From positions 22,477,901 to 22,541,900 of the forward strand of contig OZ038527.1 of assembly GCA_964036665.1 (NCBI GenBank): DNA of 64,000 nt. Reading direction: 5' to 3'. The DNA is from Gordius sp. MW1. Taxonomy: Eukaryota; Nematomorpha; Gordioida; Gordea; Gordiidae. The notes under the pieces were generated by a model. It was given only the letters and a program-made list of their open reading frames with translations, was not told where the DNA came from and did no database searches. Below are positions 10,571 to 27,077 of this stretch, one piece after another (positions within the stretch are counted from its first letter, which is position 1; every line of letters starts with the position of its first letter). A program made the position numbers and the translations under genes.

Positions 10571-13500
10571 ACCATTATATACCATATTATTAATGGAATT
10601 TGCTTAAGTTTTCAAACGTTTTGACATTTTTATTTGATTACTTACCAGTAGTAAGAATTGAAATATAGATATGAAATTAGTTGATCCTTAAATTAAGATC
10701 ATGGCTAGTTATTTTGCACATAAATAAAACATTTTATGCACAATAAAAAAACTAACAATATTATACCCATTATTTAAAGAGGACTAAGGACTTAGGTAAA
10801 ACGTTATTTTAGATCTCTTTTAATATTTAAAGATAAAGGACTTTTTCTACACAATTTAAAAAGTGACCAAAGAAAAGTTTTAAGTGGCCCCATTGTGTAT
10901 AATAAGGCAAATTCTATAAAAGCATCATACAGAATAGATCATAAATGAAATTTTCTATCTTAAGCCGCATTAAAATTATTAATGGAATTGGCCATTTTCT
11001 ATCTTGAAAATTTTTAAGGTGATAGGAGGTATAATTTTTTTTATAAATATAAAATATTCCACATATTTCTTATCAAAAAATTAACGAAAATTGAAAATAT
11101 TATTTTACTAGTAGGACTTATTATAGCTTAAAGGCACAGAATTTCTGCTATTGACTATTCAATCCCCACCCCTATATACTATCAACTTTTGAAAAAAAAT
11201 AGGGAAAAATTATTAAATGTTTCATATATTTAGTATTAAATCATTAAAAATGCTATGCTAGGCATACAATCTCTGTCTAGTGTAATCTAAAGGCGACGTT
11301 ACTAATTTTAACGGCTTCAAAGTATTAAAATAAATTTAAAACCACATCAAAAGGTTGGTAAAATTATACAGATTTTAAATATGTAAATTAACATGAGAAC
11401 ATTTTTAGTATACATAAATATTAAATAAGGCAGGTTGGAATTGCGATTTTTACGAATTTTGGACGCGCACGAACCAAGGAAGAGGAAGTAATGAAATATT
11501 AAAATTTATCCCACTTTCAAATTTAATTTGAAAAATGCTTTTATCTTCAGTAGCTTTGCAGTATATCTAAGATTGCGCTGTGGGGTTTAATTGAGAAAGA
11601 GATTTAAAGATTTGACCAGCTTAAAAGGAATAAGCACTGGTGTTGTAAAAATGACTGGCTGGTATCTCCTATTGGTGCTCGTTGGTGTATAAAGCCATTT
11701 AGTGATGGGTGAAAGTCCATGGATTACTTTTTAAGGATTTTGTAAAAGAACATCAAAGACTTTTTGGCATAGTTTTGGCCAATCTAAGTGGTGGAGCATA
11801 TTAATTTATGAATTTTTTATTATGTTCATATTTACTGTATTAATATTAAGGAAACGAATGTTTAATTAAAGGAAATTATTGATTCAATTATAAAAATTGT
11901 TTGTTTCAGGTCTATAGGGGTGCCACAAGGGTCATACATTATTTGCTTAGTTAACCATTAATAAATTTCATTTAAAAAACAATTTCTATTATAAATATCA
12001 GTGCAACGGCAAACTTTTAATTTTGTTACATTTCTGATGTTGTGATTATTTAAGTTATTAAATGCTCTTTAATAGATTAAAAATATTAATCAAACAGAAT
12101 TTAATTTATTGGTATATGGATTTTATGACGATAGAAGAATTTGGTATATATCACTAGGTTTAAAATTGCAAAGCATAATATTCCGATCCAATATTAGAAG
12201 GTAATGTCAATCGGCGGCAACAGTAAATTGACAAAATTCTTAGTATTTCTACCCACCACACTTCATATGAATAATTTTAGTTGTTTTATCATTCGATTGT
12301 TACTATTGTAATGTGATATAAATATTAATGAAAATGGAGATGGCATAACGCATAACCATCCCTAGGGAGGACCATGATAGAGATCCTCTCATAAGGATTA
12401 AGATATCAATGGTTTCAGTTAATATGTTTTTCATACGGATTATAGATAGAGTTGTAGTTAGTTTTAAGGCAATACATTTTTAAAAACAAGTTTATGTATC
12501 AAAATTTAATGCTCTAAACTTAATAAAGTTTCGCTTAGTCATCAGCTAAGTGTAATAAATGGTCTCAGCAGATGTTTTTTAAAGATCGGACCAAATAATA
12601 TTAATTAAACTAATTAAATTAATCTTTCGCGACAATATCGTCGAAGATTAAAATGCGTGAGGTGTCGCACAAAATACAATGGCCAAATTTATTTTCAATT
12701 CTTGTTTGATAAAATAACACCAGCAGCATTCGTATTTATATTACTACAACACTTTTTGCTAGTTTTAAAGTCCGATCTGTTAATTTCATTATTATGTATT
12801 CAATGAGCTTAGGTATTTTCATTTTAGTTTACCTTCAATTACAACCCAGGCCAAAAAATATATCCTCGGCAAAATTTTTTTTAACTAATTGTTAAAAAAC
12901 GACTATATCAATTAGATTTTAAATTTCTGGCAATGGCTATTATAATAGAGGAATTTAAACAAATTTAGCTAAAAGCCCGAATTTAAAATAGTATAAAGAC
13001 TAACCCAATAGCAATTGTGACCTGTTTTTTATAAACAACTATAAAATGTTTATTTTTAAGTGAAGATATCACGTATCCTGATAATTATGATGTTTGGTAC
13101 GTGACTAGAAAGGTGTAACAGAAAATAATAAAAAAAATATTAGATTAAATAATAAATTTTTGTTTAGCTCACATTTGGTTTTACTTATATACACTATATA
13201 GTCTAAATTTAAATAAAGAAGCATATAGTTGACAAACGTAACTAATAAATCATTGTTATAATTTAATGAATTATACTTAAATAAAAAAACATAACAACTG
13301 GGAAAATAGAAATAACAAAGTTTAAATGAACTGTATGGCTAAATACTAAATTTGTCTTTCATTTTTCTGAAATTATGTGAAATAGAAACCTGCTATATCG
13401 TAAAGTGTTTTCTGTTTATTATTTTATTTAATTCGATCCATTAAGGTGCTCTTAAATTTTGCTAACTTAAAACCAGGATTATATTGTGATGTCTTAGCAA

Positions 13501-13741
13501 CATAAACAAAAACATATGTAGGTCAATAAGGAGATAAATATATATCAAATAAATGTAGATTTAAAAGAACTTTAATCGATTAAAACCATTTTGTATAAAA
13601 ATTAATGGTATGTTGTACGTTTTATAGCTATATACTTGACCCTAAGTATTACATTGTATTGAGATTCACATCTCCAAACTGAATAAGTCACATGAACCAA
13701 ACCTGCTGAAACACCTACATTTTGTCATTTATAAATGATAT
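10571..13741. other. 3.2 kb AT-rich intergenic sequence
   Basis: I see no gene, splice-supported exon or repeat with readable ends on either strand. Confidence 0.45.
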
Positions 13742-13750
13742 TGTATTCAC

Positions 13751-14064
13751 GACCAATGTTACACGATCCAAATTTTTGTACTGTATAGGCGATCTGACAT
13801 TCCATTTTCTTATTCGATCCAAAAAAAAACGAAGCGCCGATTTGTGTTTTTCGCATTCGGAAAAACACAAATCGTAAGAAATAAACAAAATTTCTTTATC
13901 ACGTTTTCATATTGTGATTTCGGTCTCGCGAGGGCAGGTTTTGTAGGGTTAGGGTTAAGTCATTTTAGGTTCAAGATACATAATTACTTTTTTTGGATCG
14001 AATAAGAAAATGGAATGTCAGATCGCTTATACAGTACAAGAATTTGGAGCGTGTAACATTGGCC
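13751..14064. mobile_element. Mutator-like MITE, 314 bp
   Basis: Inverted repeats of about 75-100 bp start GACCAATGTTACACG and end CGTGTAACATTGGCC. TGTATTCAC is duplicated exactly (13742-13750, 14065-14073), a 9-bp duplication typical of Mutator-like elements. The core contains AGGGTTAGGGTT at 13945-13956. Confidence 0.88.
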
Positions 14065-14070
14065 TGTATT

Positions 14071-14738
14071 CACAGACTATATGGACTGCTCATCAACTTT
14101 AAATAAGTGTACCGTTTTTTCGCCATTTTGAATTGTGCAAAAATAAGGGAAAGACATATGGATAATAGTAATTTCGGTTAAAGCGTTTTTTAAAACTTGA
14201 TAAAAAAATATTGAACTAGTTAAACATTAAAAACAGCATTTTAGATTATATATCATTTACAAAAATAAAAGTATTCTGCTGGTGGGACTTTAAAGCAATT
14301 TTGTGCTTACTGCATTTTATTAAATAAATATTTATCAACATCCTTTTTTATTTATTAACTAATGAGGATTGGTAGTTCACTTTTTCGCTTTTAACAATAC
14401 TGCGGAAAGACATAGGAGATAGTTAAATTTAATATGGAATTTAATGGTACACATTTTGCCATTTGAAACATATGACATGAGTCTATGTAGGAATCGGGGT
14501 CAAAGTCGCAGAAAAAAAGCAGCAGAATTGGTCAGAACTGGTCAGATCAAGATTTTAGATAATCAATATATTAGAATTAAATCTCAAATGGGGAAGGAAT
14601 TTGATGTGCATCTAACCCTAACCCTAACCTAAAACGCTGACCTAAAACACTAACCCTAACCCTCCTGACAAATCTTGATCTGACCAATTCTGCTGCTTTT
14701 TTTCTGCGACTTTGACCGGTTCCTCTATGTAGTCTATA
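14071..14738. mobile_element. hAT-like TIR element, interrupted
   Basis: The start AGACTATATGGACTGCTCAT and the end around CATGAGTCTATGTAGTCTAT match the ends of the element at 29024-29446. A second MITE (14490-14723) sits in its right terminal repeat. The Mutator-like MITE inserted right at its left edge, so its own target duplication cannot be read. Confidence 0.7.
14490..14723. mobile_element. MITE with TTAGGG-like core, 8-bp target duplication
   Basis: Inverted repeats of about 60 bp (outer ends GGAATCGGGGTCAAAG and CTTTGACCGGTTCC) enclose CCTAACCCTAACCCT-type arrays at 14611-14663. TCTATGTA is duplicated at 14482-14489 and 14724-14731. GG-starting ends plus an 8-bp duplication would suit a Merlin-like element. 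P or hAT cannot be excluded. A second copy lies at 50103-50356. Confidence 0.87.
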
Positions 14739-15148
14739 TAACTATAATATGCGCGAAGCTTTTTTTAAGCGTTGTTACTAGGCGAAGGTTTTCATTTAAT
14801 CACTCATCTATGCTAAATAGTTCAGTGCTGGTGTTACTAATTTACACAGGTTGTTAATAATTTCTACATTATCATCAATTATTGATTTTTGTTATAATTA
14901 GAAAGATACTATTGCTAAAAAAATAAAATTTAATGTTTAGAAATTATTTCTTTATAACACAAATGGTTGGTATTGTCATCATAACTGAAAACTCCTTCAT
15001 AAATGGATCGATAAAGATTTCTCTATTTAGATTATCAAAATATCATATATTTGTCTCGCCCCAATGAAAGTCATCTTTTTGTGAGTTGTTTTGACTAGCG
15101 TTCTACCTTAACAAAAAAAGGTATAAGCATCGTTGAATTTGACTTTTT
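14739..15148. other. Upstream region of the second receptor gene
   Basis: The 410 bp before the start codon are AT-rich. No core promoter motif stands out. Confidence 0.4.
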
Positions 15149-16462
15149 ATGATCTCTCAAAATATTTTGGCAAAAAATTATAACTGCACACCCTACTATT
15201 CCATTAACTTATTTGATCGCAGTATAGTAAATACGATTAATATAGGCTTCGGGTATATTTTATTCATATTGGGAATTATTGGTAACAGTCTCGGCATATA
15301 CATATCCTCGGATCATGCAAATTGGCGTAAAAATTCAAACCCTACACTTCAATCAACATCGTTGTCTCATTGTCCTGCTGGGGGTGAACGAAGTAAAAAG
15401 GTAAACAAGACGCAATTCAGTGCCAATCAATATTTGCTAAAGTGGTTTTTTTCAGTCAATTTATTAAATTCAATCCTACTTATTTTGTCACCCATACTCA
15501 AGTTGCAAGGTGTGTTGAGTACCAACCTAGCATGGGAAAGTAAAGGATGGATCGTGTATGTGGCAAAGTTCAATTATCCCATAACTAAACCAATTATTGC
15601 TTTCGGATTTTTCATATATATCTTATTTTTTGGATGTCAGGCGATCGCCATACTTTTACCCTTTAAATTTAAGAGTGTTGTTACAAAGCCTAACATCAAC
15701 GCATTGCTTTTGATATGTTTCGTCTACCTAGTTCTCTGGCACATTCCCATTTCCAAATGGTTCTACACCTATAAGGTGTTGGTATGTCCTCACGAAGATT
15801 TCAATCAGCAAACCAATGATACGGGGTTTTACATATATGCATACGATTGGATAGAACGAAGTCTTCATCACGGTAACTCTCTCAACACCATAATATGGCA
15901 TTGCTATCAAATATTACGTGAACTATTCACTAGTATAATCCCCTTTGTAGGGGTCATAATGATTAAAGTGCTAATTTTAAAGCGCAGAACTAGAATATCT
16001 TCCCCAATACACCCTAAGAATCAAAGTGTCAATACGAGATTCGTCCAGCAAGTTGTGAGTGTATCTGCTGGAACCAATCATATTAGTCTTAATACTGTTC
16101 AAGAAAAGGTAACCCTTACTGGCACAATGACCCAAACATCTAATCTGCGAATTAAAAAGCACCAAGCCGAAAATCTGCAGCATATGAGAACAATAATGGT
16201 TCTGACATTTGAATTTGTCTTATTAATGCTCCCAGTTTCCCTGGCGCAGATGTGCATTGACCTTCTAAGGTCTAAGCACAAACGGCAAGGGCTCACTACT
16301 TTCTACATCTTCGTCACCATGCTGCAATTCGTGTACGTTAGCTGTACATTTTTTTTAAACTACACCTTCAATCCATCGTACAGGAAATTGGTTAATACCC
16401 AACTTTCTCGAGATACGAATTATTTTGTATCAAAATATTGGCACATTGCAAACAATGTCTAA
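15149..16462 (+). CDS. Rhodopsin-like seven-transmembrane receptor (intact paralogue)
   Basis: An intronless 437-residue receptor, complete from ATG to stop. A short extracellular N-terminus has an NCT glycosylation sequon (residue 12). Likely membrane segments are about 31-53, 93-118, 143-163, 183-204, 245-270, 346-371 and 383-409. Family marks are GN in segment 1 (GIIGNS), a cysteine in extracellular loop 2 (LVCPHE), a proline in segment 5 (SIIPFVG), P in segment 6 (LMLPVS) and NPSYRKLV at the end of segment 7. Oddities are a first intracellular loop of about 40 residues, no DRY (LPFKFK instead), no segment 2 aspartate, and a 75-residue third intracellular loop. It pairs with the copy at 11-1192, 14 kb away in the same orientation, so it is a tandem duplicate. 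A peptide-type ligand would be a guess. Confidence 0.88.
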   Translation: MISQNILAKNYNCTPYYSINLFDRSIVNTINIGFGYILFILGIIGNSLGIYISSDHANWRKNSNPTLQSTSLSHCPAGGERSKKVNKTQFSANQYLLKWFFSVNLLNSILLILSPILKLQGVLSTNLAWESKGWIVYVAKFNYPITKPIIAFGFFIYILFFGCQAIAILLPFKFKSVVTKPNINALLLICFVYLVLWHIPISKWFYTYKVLVCPHEDFNQQTNDTGFYIYAYDWIERSLHHGNSLNTIIWHCYQILRELFTSIIPFVGVIMIKVLILKRRTRISSPIHPKNQSVNTRFVQQVVSVSAGTNHISLNTVQEKVTLTGTMTQTSNLRIKKHQAENLQHMRTIMVLTFEFVLLMLPVSLAQMCIDLLRSKHKRQGLTTFYIFVTMLQFVYVSCTFFLNYTFNPSYRKLVNTQLSRDTNYFVSKYWHIANNV

Positions 16463-18049
16463 TCTAAAACACCAAAAAAACTTATCCCTAAACCCTAGGG
16501 TATTACATTAAAATGCGCAGAAAACTGTGTTTTTTTATGTTAGTATAAAGTAAGTGTGCATGGAGTGGTATATTACAGCGGATCATAATTGTAAGAGTTG
16601 ATTTGCATTGAAAGAAAATTGAAAGATAATTTTTCAGCCATATCGCTACTGTTATTTTACGTCGCAATGAAATTATTTAATTAAAAATCCCCTACACGTA
16701 AAGCTTAAAGTTTTTTAATTCATTATTTTTGCATATAGCTGCTATCGTAATCCTGAATTGTATTGTAGATTTGTGTATAATTCATTGTCTACTTCATTTT
16801 TATTAATGAATAAAAGAATTTCAAACTTTGATGCCAAATCCAAATTATAAAAATACCATAGTTTTGTTTGTTATAAAATAACTGGCCGAATTTTGACAAT
16901 CCTAGCGGACTTTAGATATATAAAAAGCTTGCTAAAATCCCTTTATAAAATCATTTAAATTCATTTATATATAATAAAGCATAAACAAAAAGGCGCGTTT
17001 TTGCAATGCATAATTAGTTGATAATAGATATTTAATGTTCATTAAATTAGCAATTTAATTATCAATATCAAGACGCGCATTTAAAATTAAAAGTTTTAAT
17101 TAGCGGTTGTATTTAAACCCTACAAAATGAATCAAAATTAAAGTAAGTTAGTTATTAAGATAGGCTTTTACCAAGCTTATGTGTGATGTAATATATAAGC
17201 TTAATTTTTGCTGGAAACTAACTTTCAAAGCTATCTTTTTATAAAGATAATAAGTTCAAATCTTTTAAATATGAAAAATTCGTTCAGAAATGCATGTGGT
17301 TATGAGGAAATAGGTGGATTATATTAGGCAGTGATTTTAACGTCGAGAGCATTCTTGGGAGGACATGTCCTTGTTTAAAGCAAAGTTATATACCATAAAC
17401 CATCTTATTTTTGTTGATGTTTTTGTCCTTTCAAATCACTTAATTTAATTCAGCCAAAAAAATTTCCTGAGTTTCTTTCACAATAATTGACAGATCTTGC
17501 GAAAACAAGTTAGTTAGTGCTCGTTTTTTAATCAAAAAACATTAATTAACATGTATAATGAAGGATTCGAGCAAGGTAATAGTAAATACCTTAACGGATT
17601 TAGTTAAAATATAAGTACGAAAAATTTGCCTCTTGAAAAATCGAAGTCTAGATCTAAATCTAACATCTAAATTATCTAATTAGCGTTAGTTTTCGCAAAT
17701 AAAAAACCTTGTTCGTCAACAGTGTTTCTTATAAATTTTAATGTTGCAATGTTTTCTGCTATTCAAATGACCTGTTGAATGTCGATGGGAAATCATATAT
17801 TCAGCTTTCAAATGGCTGAAGAGGACTTCCTCTATAATTTATAAAATTGCTACTTAGTTGTTGGAGGGCCAGATAATCTCATGTGGCGAAGTTGCTCAAT
17901 CCTGTTTTTTGGCGAGACCAAGTTAATTAGGAAAAAGGGAATTAATGGATTCAAGGCTTTTATGTCGAAAATATAAAAAGAAAAAATTATATGTAAGCTT
18001 GAACGTATTTATAAGTAAAGTATTTTAGTCTTTTAATTAATTTAATATA
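16463..18049. other. Receptor 3' flank and AT-rich intergenic sequence
   Basis: The first 400 bp share words with the flank of the first receptor (see 1193-1500). An AATAAA signal is at about 16809. The rest is AT-rich. A short GSDFNVES-like translation near 17325-17375 hints at a LINE endonuclease scrap but is too short to call. Confidence 0.45.
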
Positions 18050-18143
18050 TTTATTAATCAAAAGAAATTTTTTTCAATCTTTGCTAAGAGAGGGTAGGGG
18101 GAGGGGTTAATTTTTTGTCCCATCCCCCTTAGCTGCGCCACTG
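18050..18143. mobile_element. Partial hAT MITE of the G-tract family
   Basis: The right end AGCTGCGCCACTG mirrors the CAGTGGCG start of the 6911-7061 element, and G-rich and C-rich blocks precede it. The left end and target duplication are not readable. Confidence 0.5.
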
Positions 18144-18354
18144 GTTACAATTGATGATGTACTCAAACAAAAGATCTGAACTATGCCCATACCGGTTTCA
18201 AAAGCATTTAGGACCCGGGCCCGTCCGCTATTTTTTTATTCACTTTACGCCCGGCCTTCTAACAAGATTGGCCCATTGCACCCGGCCATTGATAAATTCA
18301 AAATTTTTGCCACGTTTATTGCGATTTTACAAATAGGTGGGTATTTTTAAGGGC

Positions 18355-18900
18355 ATACCTTGATCCGTAAATTATTATTAAAATTTATTTCTTTATTAGG
18401 GATTTTGTGATTTGTTCAACTTAACATTTTTAATATTACAAACTTAGCATATTTAGAGGGTTATTATTTAAAAAATGCTAAGCGTTAAAGATCTTTGTGT
18501 AATTAGATATCCACATGTCAATAGTTACGCCCACAGTCATTTATAAGTGTAATCTTACTTTCTGGAGATGGGGAAAAGTCAATTAAGAAGTAATAGCAAT
18601 TGATTATGATATTTTTAAAAACTTGACCATAATCCACATTGATCTATAAAAAATATTATTAAGATAATTTCTTTATTTTGATAACTCCGAGTGTTGTGAT
18701 AACATAGCATTTTCAATATTATACCCTATTGTTCAAACAAAAATGGGGTTGTAAAATAGATTTTTCGAGGTTATCAGTATAAATTTAAATTAATGCAATG
18801 TGCTCAAGATCTTTGTTTAATTGGATATCCACACATGTCAATAGTTGCGCACATAGTCCTTTCTAAGTGTAATTTTAATTTATGAAAATCGTCAAAAAAA
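18355..18900. repeat. Diverged tandem duplication, about 300 bp per unit
   Basis: Two units share AAGATCTTTGT, ATTAGATATCCACA, CATGTCAATAGTT and TAAGTGTAAT in the same order (around 18490-18560 and 18805-18872). Unit boundaries are blurred. Confidence 0.65.
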
Positions 18901-18981
18901 TGCAATATATCTAAATTCAATTAGTCTTTTATAGATTATTTTTGAATTGCATAATGAAATATTTCAAATTGTTTTTAATTA

Positions 18982-19168
18982 TATGAATATTGTTGTATAA
19001 AATCGGTGGGTTTGGATTGATAACGTAGAAGAAAAGGAACGCGATATTTCGGGCAATTATGGCCCATCGTCAGGGGAAAAAAATAAAAAAGGAAAAGATG
19101 AAGTCTCAAAAATACATTTCCTTCTAGTTATCAATCCAAACCCAACGATTTTATACAACAAAATTCAT
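18982..19168. mobile_element. MITE with long TIRs and 11-bp direct repeats
   Basis: The terminal inverted repeats are about 40 bp and contain GGGTTTGGATTGATAAC and its complement. GTTTTTAATTA flanks both ends (18971-18981, 19169-19179). An 11-bp duplication is at the upper end for Mutator-like elements. Confidence 0.75.
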
Positions 19169-19642
19169 GTTTTTAATTAGTTTCAAATAGAGATACTTTA
19201 AAAGTTACGTGAAAGTGTGGTCATGTTCATGTATTATTAAATATAATATGATCAAATTGATTAAAATTCATATAGCACGAAATGCAACATGAATGAACGT
19301 GACAGGTATGAATCTTCTTAAATATCGATCAATAAATATAACACCATTTCCTTATAGGGTATATGGCCAACTAATTGTATTTTGTCATTAAATTTTTTGC
19401 TTTAAAAATCCATATTTAAAAATTAATTAAAAAATGTAAAACAACCCTTTGGTGGTTGTTTTAAATTTGCTATAAATTCCAGGACCATTTGCCGAATTTT
19501 AAGCCCGTTAAAATGTTTATTTTGAAATCCCGTCCGGAACCGCCCACGAATTGATGCCTACACCCACAGATCTCAATTTACATACAACTTTTAAAAGTGG
19601 TGTTGAAAAATAAATTTCTTTTCATTTTTAGACACTGGGTAT

Positions 19643-19765
19643 CATGGGCTACCCAGGTTTTGAATTAGGGGGGGGGGGCAAAACGTTTAAAAGTTCATTT
19701 AGAGGGGGGCAAAACATATTTTTTCATTGCATTAAAAATTTTTTTTTCGTGTGGGTACGCCCATG
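19643..19765. mobile_element. hAT MITE of the G-tract family
   Basis: The ends are CATGGGCTACCC and GGGTACGCCCATG, with long G runs inside. CTGGGTAT is duplicated exactly at 19635-19642 and 19766-19773. Confidence 0.85.
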
Positions 19766-19849
19766 CTGGGTATGGTCGAAATATCAGCGCAGCGTTATTT
19801 AATTTAGATACAAAGATAATTAAATTTAAATACAGTTAATAATAGCGTG

Positions 19850-20176
19850 TACTAAGCTCAACCATATGATAAATGATAGTCTCAGGGTAAAAATGATGAT
19901 TCAACCTATGGCTGACTTGATTCACGAAAATTGGCTAAGGTGGTATCGTCATTTACTAAGATAATGTAAATCGAAAATTATTGGTATTGGACATTACCGG
20001 GGAAGAAGACGACCTCGTGTTACGTGGAAGGGGCAAGTGGACAAAATTATAAAAAGTAAGAAGAGAAATCAAAACACGTCGCTTATCCGATCAAGATGAA
20101 AGAAACCTATCAAAACTAACTTAACGCCTGTTAGACCTAATACATGACATGATAAAGAAGAGAAGATAGTTATTTT
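19850..20176 (+). mobile_element. LINE 3' fragment
   Basis: The decayed reading RPRVTWKGQVDKI plus a TACATGACATGATAAAGAAG end matches the tails of the LINE copies at 7280-10570 and 49268-49470. It is 5'-truncated, as is usual for LINE insertions. Confidence 0.72.
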
Positions 20177-20892
20177 GAACACAACACTAAAACTTATTCT
20201 AAAAATCGTCTTACACAATACTTGATAAAGGGGGGGGGGGGGGGGGGTCCCTCGTTACTGAGTTTAATTTCAATTGATAACTTATTAAAAATTAACATTG
20301 TCAATGTAAGAATTTAAAAAAAGTGCATGAATATTAATTTTATTAGGGCATAAATCATTAAATACTTAATTAAATAATGAAAAAATTATATAATAGAGAA
20401 ACTGTGTAAATTTGATTTTATGAGTGACACTCATAAATTCAATCATCACAACTACAATAAAATGGTAAAATTAAATTTTTTAAATTTATAGGCAAATGTA
20501 AACTTTATATTTTAAATACATATTACTGCATATGAATTATTTAATTTTAATATAAAATAATTGTATATGGAACATTAAACGTTGAAAGACAAGATATTTC
20601 GTATATCATTAAAGCTGAAATTCTTTATGAATAGAAAGGAAATAGTATAGCAGTAGAACAATTAGGTACAAGTACCAAAAGTTAAGTTTGCATTAAAATA
20701 GGCCTTGATATTTTTACAATTCATTTATAGCACAAAGTAAATAATTCATGAAAAAATTACTATAATTTATAAATAATAAATCTTCAGACGAATTATATAT
20801 GTATTTGTGTGTGTGTTAAAGGTAAGGAGTTTGAATCACCAGAGTTATTCGAGGAGTAATTTTTTCAAAATTTCAAAATGGCCCCCAATTTT
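20177..20892. other. Intergenic sequence with an 18-nt G tract
   Basis: A run of 18 G lies at 20229-20246. The rest is AT-rich, and it includes the 3' flank of the protease gene on the - strand. No clear polyadenylation hexamer was picked out. Confidence 0.5.
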
Positions 20893-25014
<4,122 letters not shown>

Positions 25015-25610
25015 CTAAAAACCAAACGATAAAAATTTATCAAAATGACAAAATAACAATTCGTGCAAAAAAATAATTAATTCCAATATACAAAGATCAC
25101 AATGGCAATCGTGTGGATCAATGCCGTCCGTTTAGTTTTAGCGCGTTTTTATAGTTTTTACTCTTAGATGTAATTTTTTTATATCGATAAGTATTAGCTT
25201 TAAATAATATATATATATTGCTCTTACAAAGACTTTCTACTCAAATAAATGGTAATGAATTAGTTAACATAATTATGCTTTATTATTTAAAACCAAACGA
25301 TAATTTTCTCAAAATGATAAATGCACAAAATAAAATTCGTTCAAAAGAAGTATTCAAATTATGTAATACGTTTACAAAGACGTTGGCCTATTCAAGAAAA
25401 GGTACCGAACTTGTTAAATGATTCACTTTAAAAAAATGTAGGAATTTTGAAGGATGATTTCAAAATATAAATTAAATGCAAACTAGATCATTACTCGTGT
25501 TCACAAAGTTGGATTCGAATTCCGTGATTTCAAGGATAAGGTAAGATTTAAAATTCCAAGAAAGCAAAAATATGTAACTAGTAATTATGCGATTAGTTAG
25601 AAGAATATTT
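25015..25610. other. Upstream flank of the protease gene
   Basis: AT-rich. Two weakly similar blocks start AACCAAACGATAA (about 25020 and 25292). No promoter motif was identified with confidence. Confidence 0.4.
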
Positions 25611-25800
25611 ATAAGAATAAAATATGGGCGGGAAACTTAGACTTTCGCTCGCTAACCGTCCAGAGCACTCAGGGCAAGGAGAAGCTGATGAAGGCCAAGC
25701 TATTGTTGAAACCACGGCGAAAACAGTTTGATAACAATGGAGGGATATTGCGACGCAATCGAAACTCACAATAGAAACCACTACATCTATATACTTTACA
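25611..25800 (+). other. GC-richer, coding-like patch of unknown origin
   Basis: One + frame stays open over about 55 codons with a basic, coding-like composition (KEKLMKAKLLLKPRRKQF). The base composition is unlike its surroundings. I do not recognise a family. It has no convincing start, and splice sites were not settled. It may be an isolated exon, a pseudogene or a transposon scrap. Confidence 0.3.
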
Positions 25801-25858
25801 CTCCTCAAGGTTAGGGTTAACATCGTTGTTTTGTAATGACGATAAAATTATAGGCTTA

Positions 25859-26007
25859 CATGGGCGTAGCCCCTGCCCCCTCCCCCCCTCCCCTAAATCG
25901 ATAGAAAATTATTAAAATTATGGCTAAAATTTGAAAAATAATCATTTTGCCCCTCCCTAAATCACTATTGCCCCCCCCCTCTAATTCCAATGCTGGATAC
26001 GGCCATG
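25859..26007. mobile_element. hAT MITE of the G-tract family
   Basis: The ends are CATGGGCGTAGCC and GGATACGGCCATG, with C-runs inside. TAGGCTTA (25851-25858) and TATGCTTA (26008-26015) are an 8-bp duplication with one mismatch. Confidence 0.8.
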
Positions 26008-26015
26008 TATGCTTA

Positions 26016-26660
26016 TTAAGGAATTGCCAGCATATTTCTCTGGGCACCATGCCAAACTAACCTCCCCCCCATGCTCTAATTACGAGCGAGCTAGGGGGGG
26101 GGGGGGAAGCATTAAAAATAAATGCAAAATATTAACTCACAGCGGGAAGCGATTAAAGAAGGTCTTTCATAGAAACAACTATTGCATCATTACATACATT
26201 GCATCATCATGATCCATTAATTGTAAAAACCGAAGAGGTTTTTCATGGTTACTGCGCAATGCAATTAGTGCTAAGGCGCCACAAAGCAGACTAGTAAGCA
26301 AAAAAAGTAGCAGTCAGGAATGAAGGGGGGCAAGGAGGGGCAGTTGACACCCCCCCCCCCTTAAACTTAAATTTCCCAGAAATTATTATTTTGTTTCTAC
26401 TTTAAATTTAATCGAATTTATTACTTCGCTTTTAAAGTTGTTTTTGGCAGCCAATTTCCAGCCAACAAATAGAATTCGTTCGAGTTAGGAAAAAGCATGT
26501 CCAAAAAAAGGATGATCACGCGAGCACTCTGTAGTTTTTGAGAAAGAAGAAAAGAAAACTTGTGATACGGTTGCCAGAAACTTTATCAACTTTAACGATT
26601 TTTAAATTTTATTAAAAATTCCACAATTGATCATCAGGGGGCGTGGCAATTAATTAAAGG
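26016..26660. other. Intergenic sequence with G and C runs
   Basis: G tracts lie near 26094-26106 and C tracts near 26350-26361, and they may be remnants of the same MITE family. Nothing else was recognised. Confidence 0.4.
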
Positions 26661-26671
26661 AGAAGTCTATG

Positions 26672-26822
26672 CATGAGGATAGCCAGGATTGAAATTAGGG
26701 GGGGGGGGGCAATAATGGTTTAGGGAAGGGCAAAATCTTAATTTTTTGAAATTTCAGCCATAATAAAATCTTCACGATTTATTGGATTTAAAGGGGGGCA
26801 CCCGCCCTAGGCTACGCCTATG
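26672..26822. mobile_element. hAT MITE of the G-tract family
   Basis: The ends are CATGAGGATAGCC and GGCTACGCCTATG, with a G run at 26698-26710. The flanks AGTCTATG and GGTCTACG agree at six of eight positions, so this is an older copy. Confidence 0.7.
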
Positions 26823-27077
26823 GGTCTACGTTTCTAACCCGATGTATGGGCGAAAGAATTATTAGATTTAAGAGGGCATCTGGCCATATATTTCCAGGAG
26901 TTAAATCTAAAAACATTCAATGAGTTTTAAGTGAATTTTTTGCTAGTGTTTTATCTAAGCGTGAGCGTTAATCTTAAACAAGCTTGCTTTACGTTTTGAG
27001 AAACTCAAAGGCGGAATTTCAAATTTCATACTTTAAAAACATCATTAATTCAACAGATTAAAAGCTATAACGCATAT

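Noticed and set aside
14611-14663. A true telomere or chromosome end
   Set aside because: The CCCTAA-type repeats are few, degenerate and lie inside a MITE with a clear target duplication.
17320-17400. LINE endonuclease fragment
   Set aside because: Only one short GSDFN-like match was seen, with no supporting sequence on either side.
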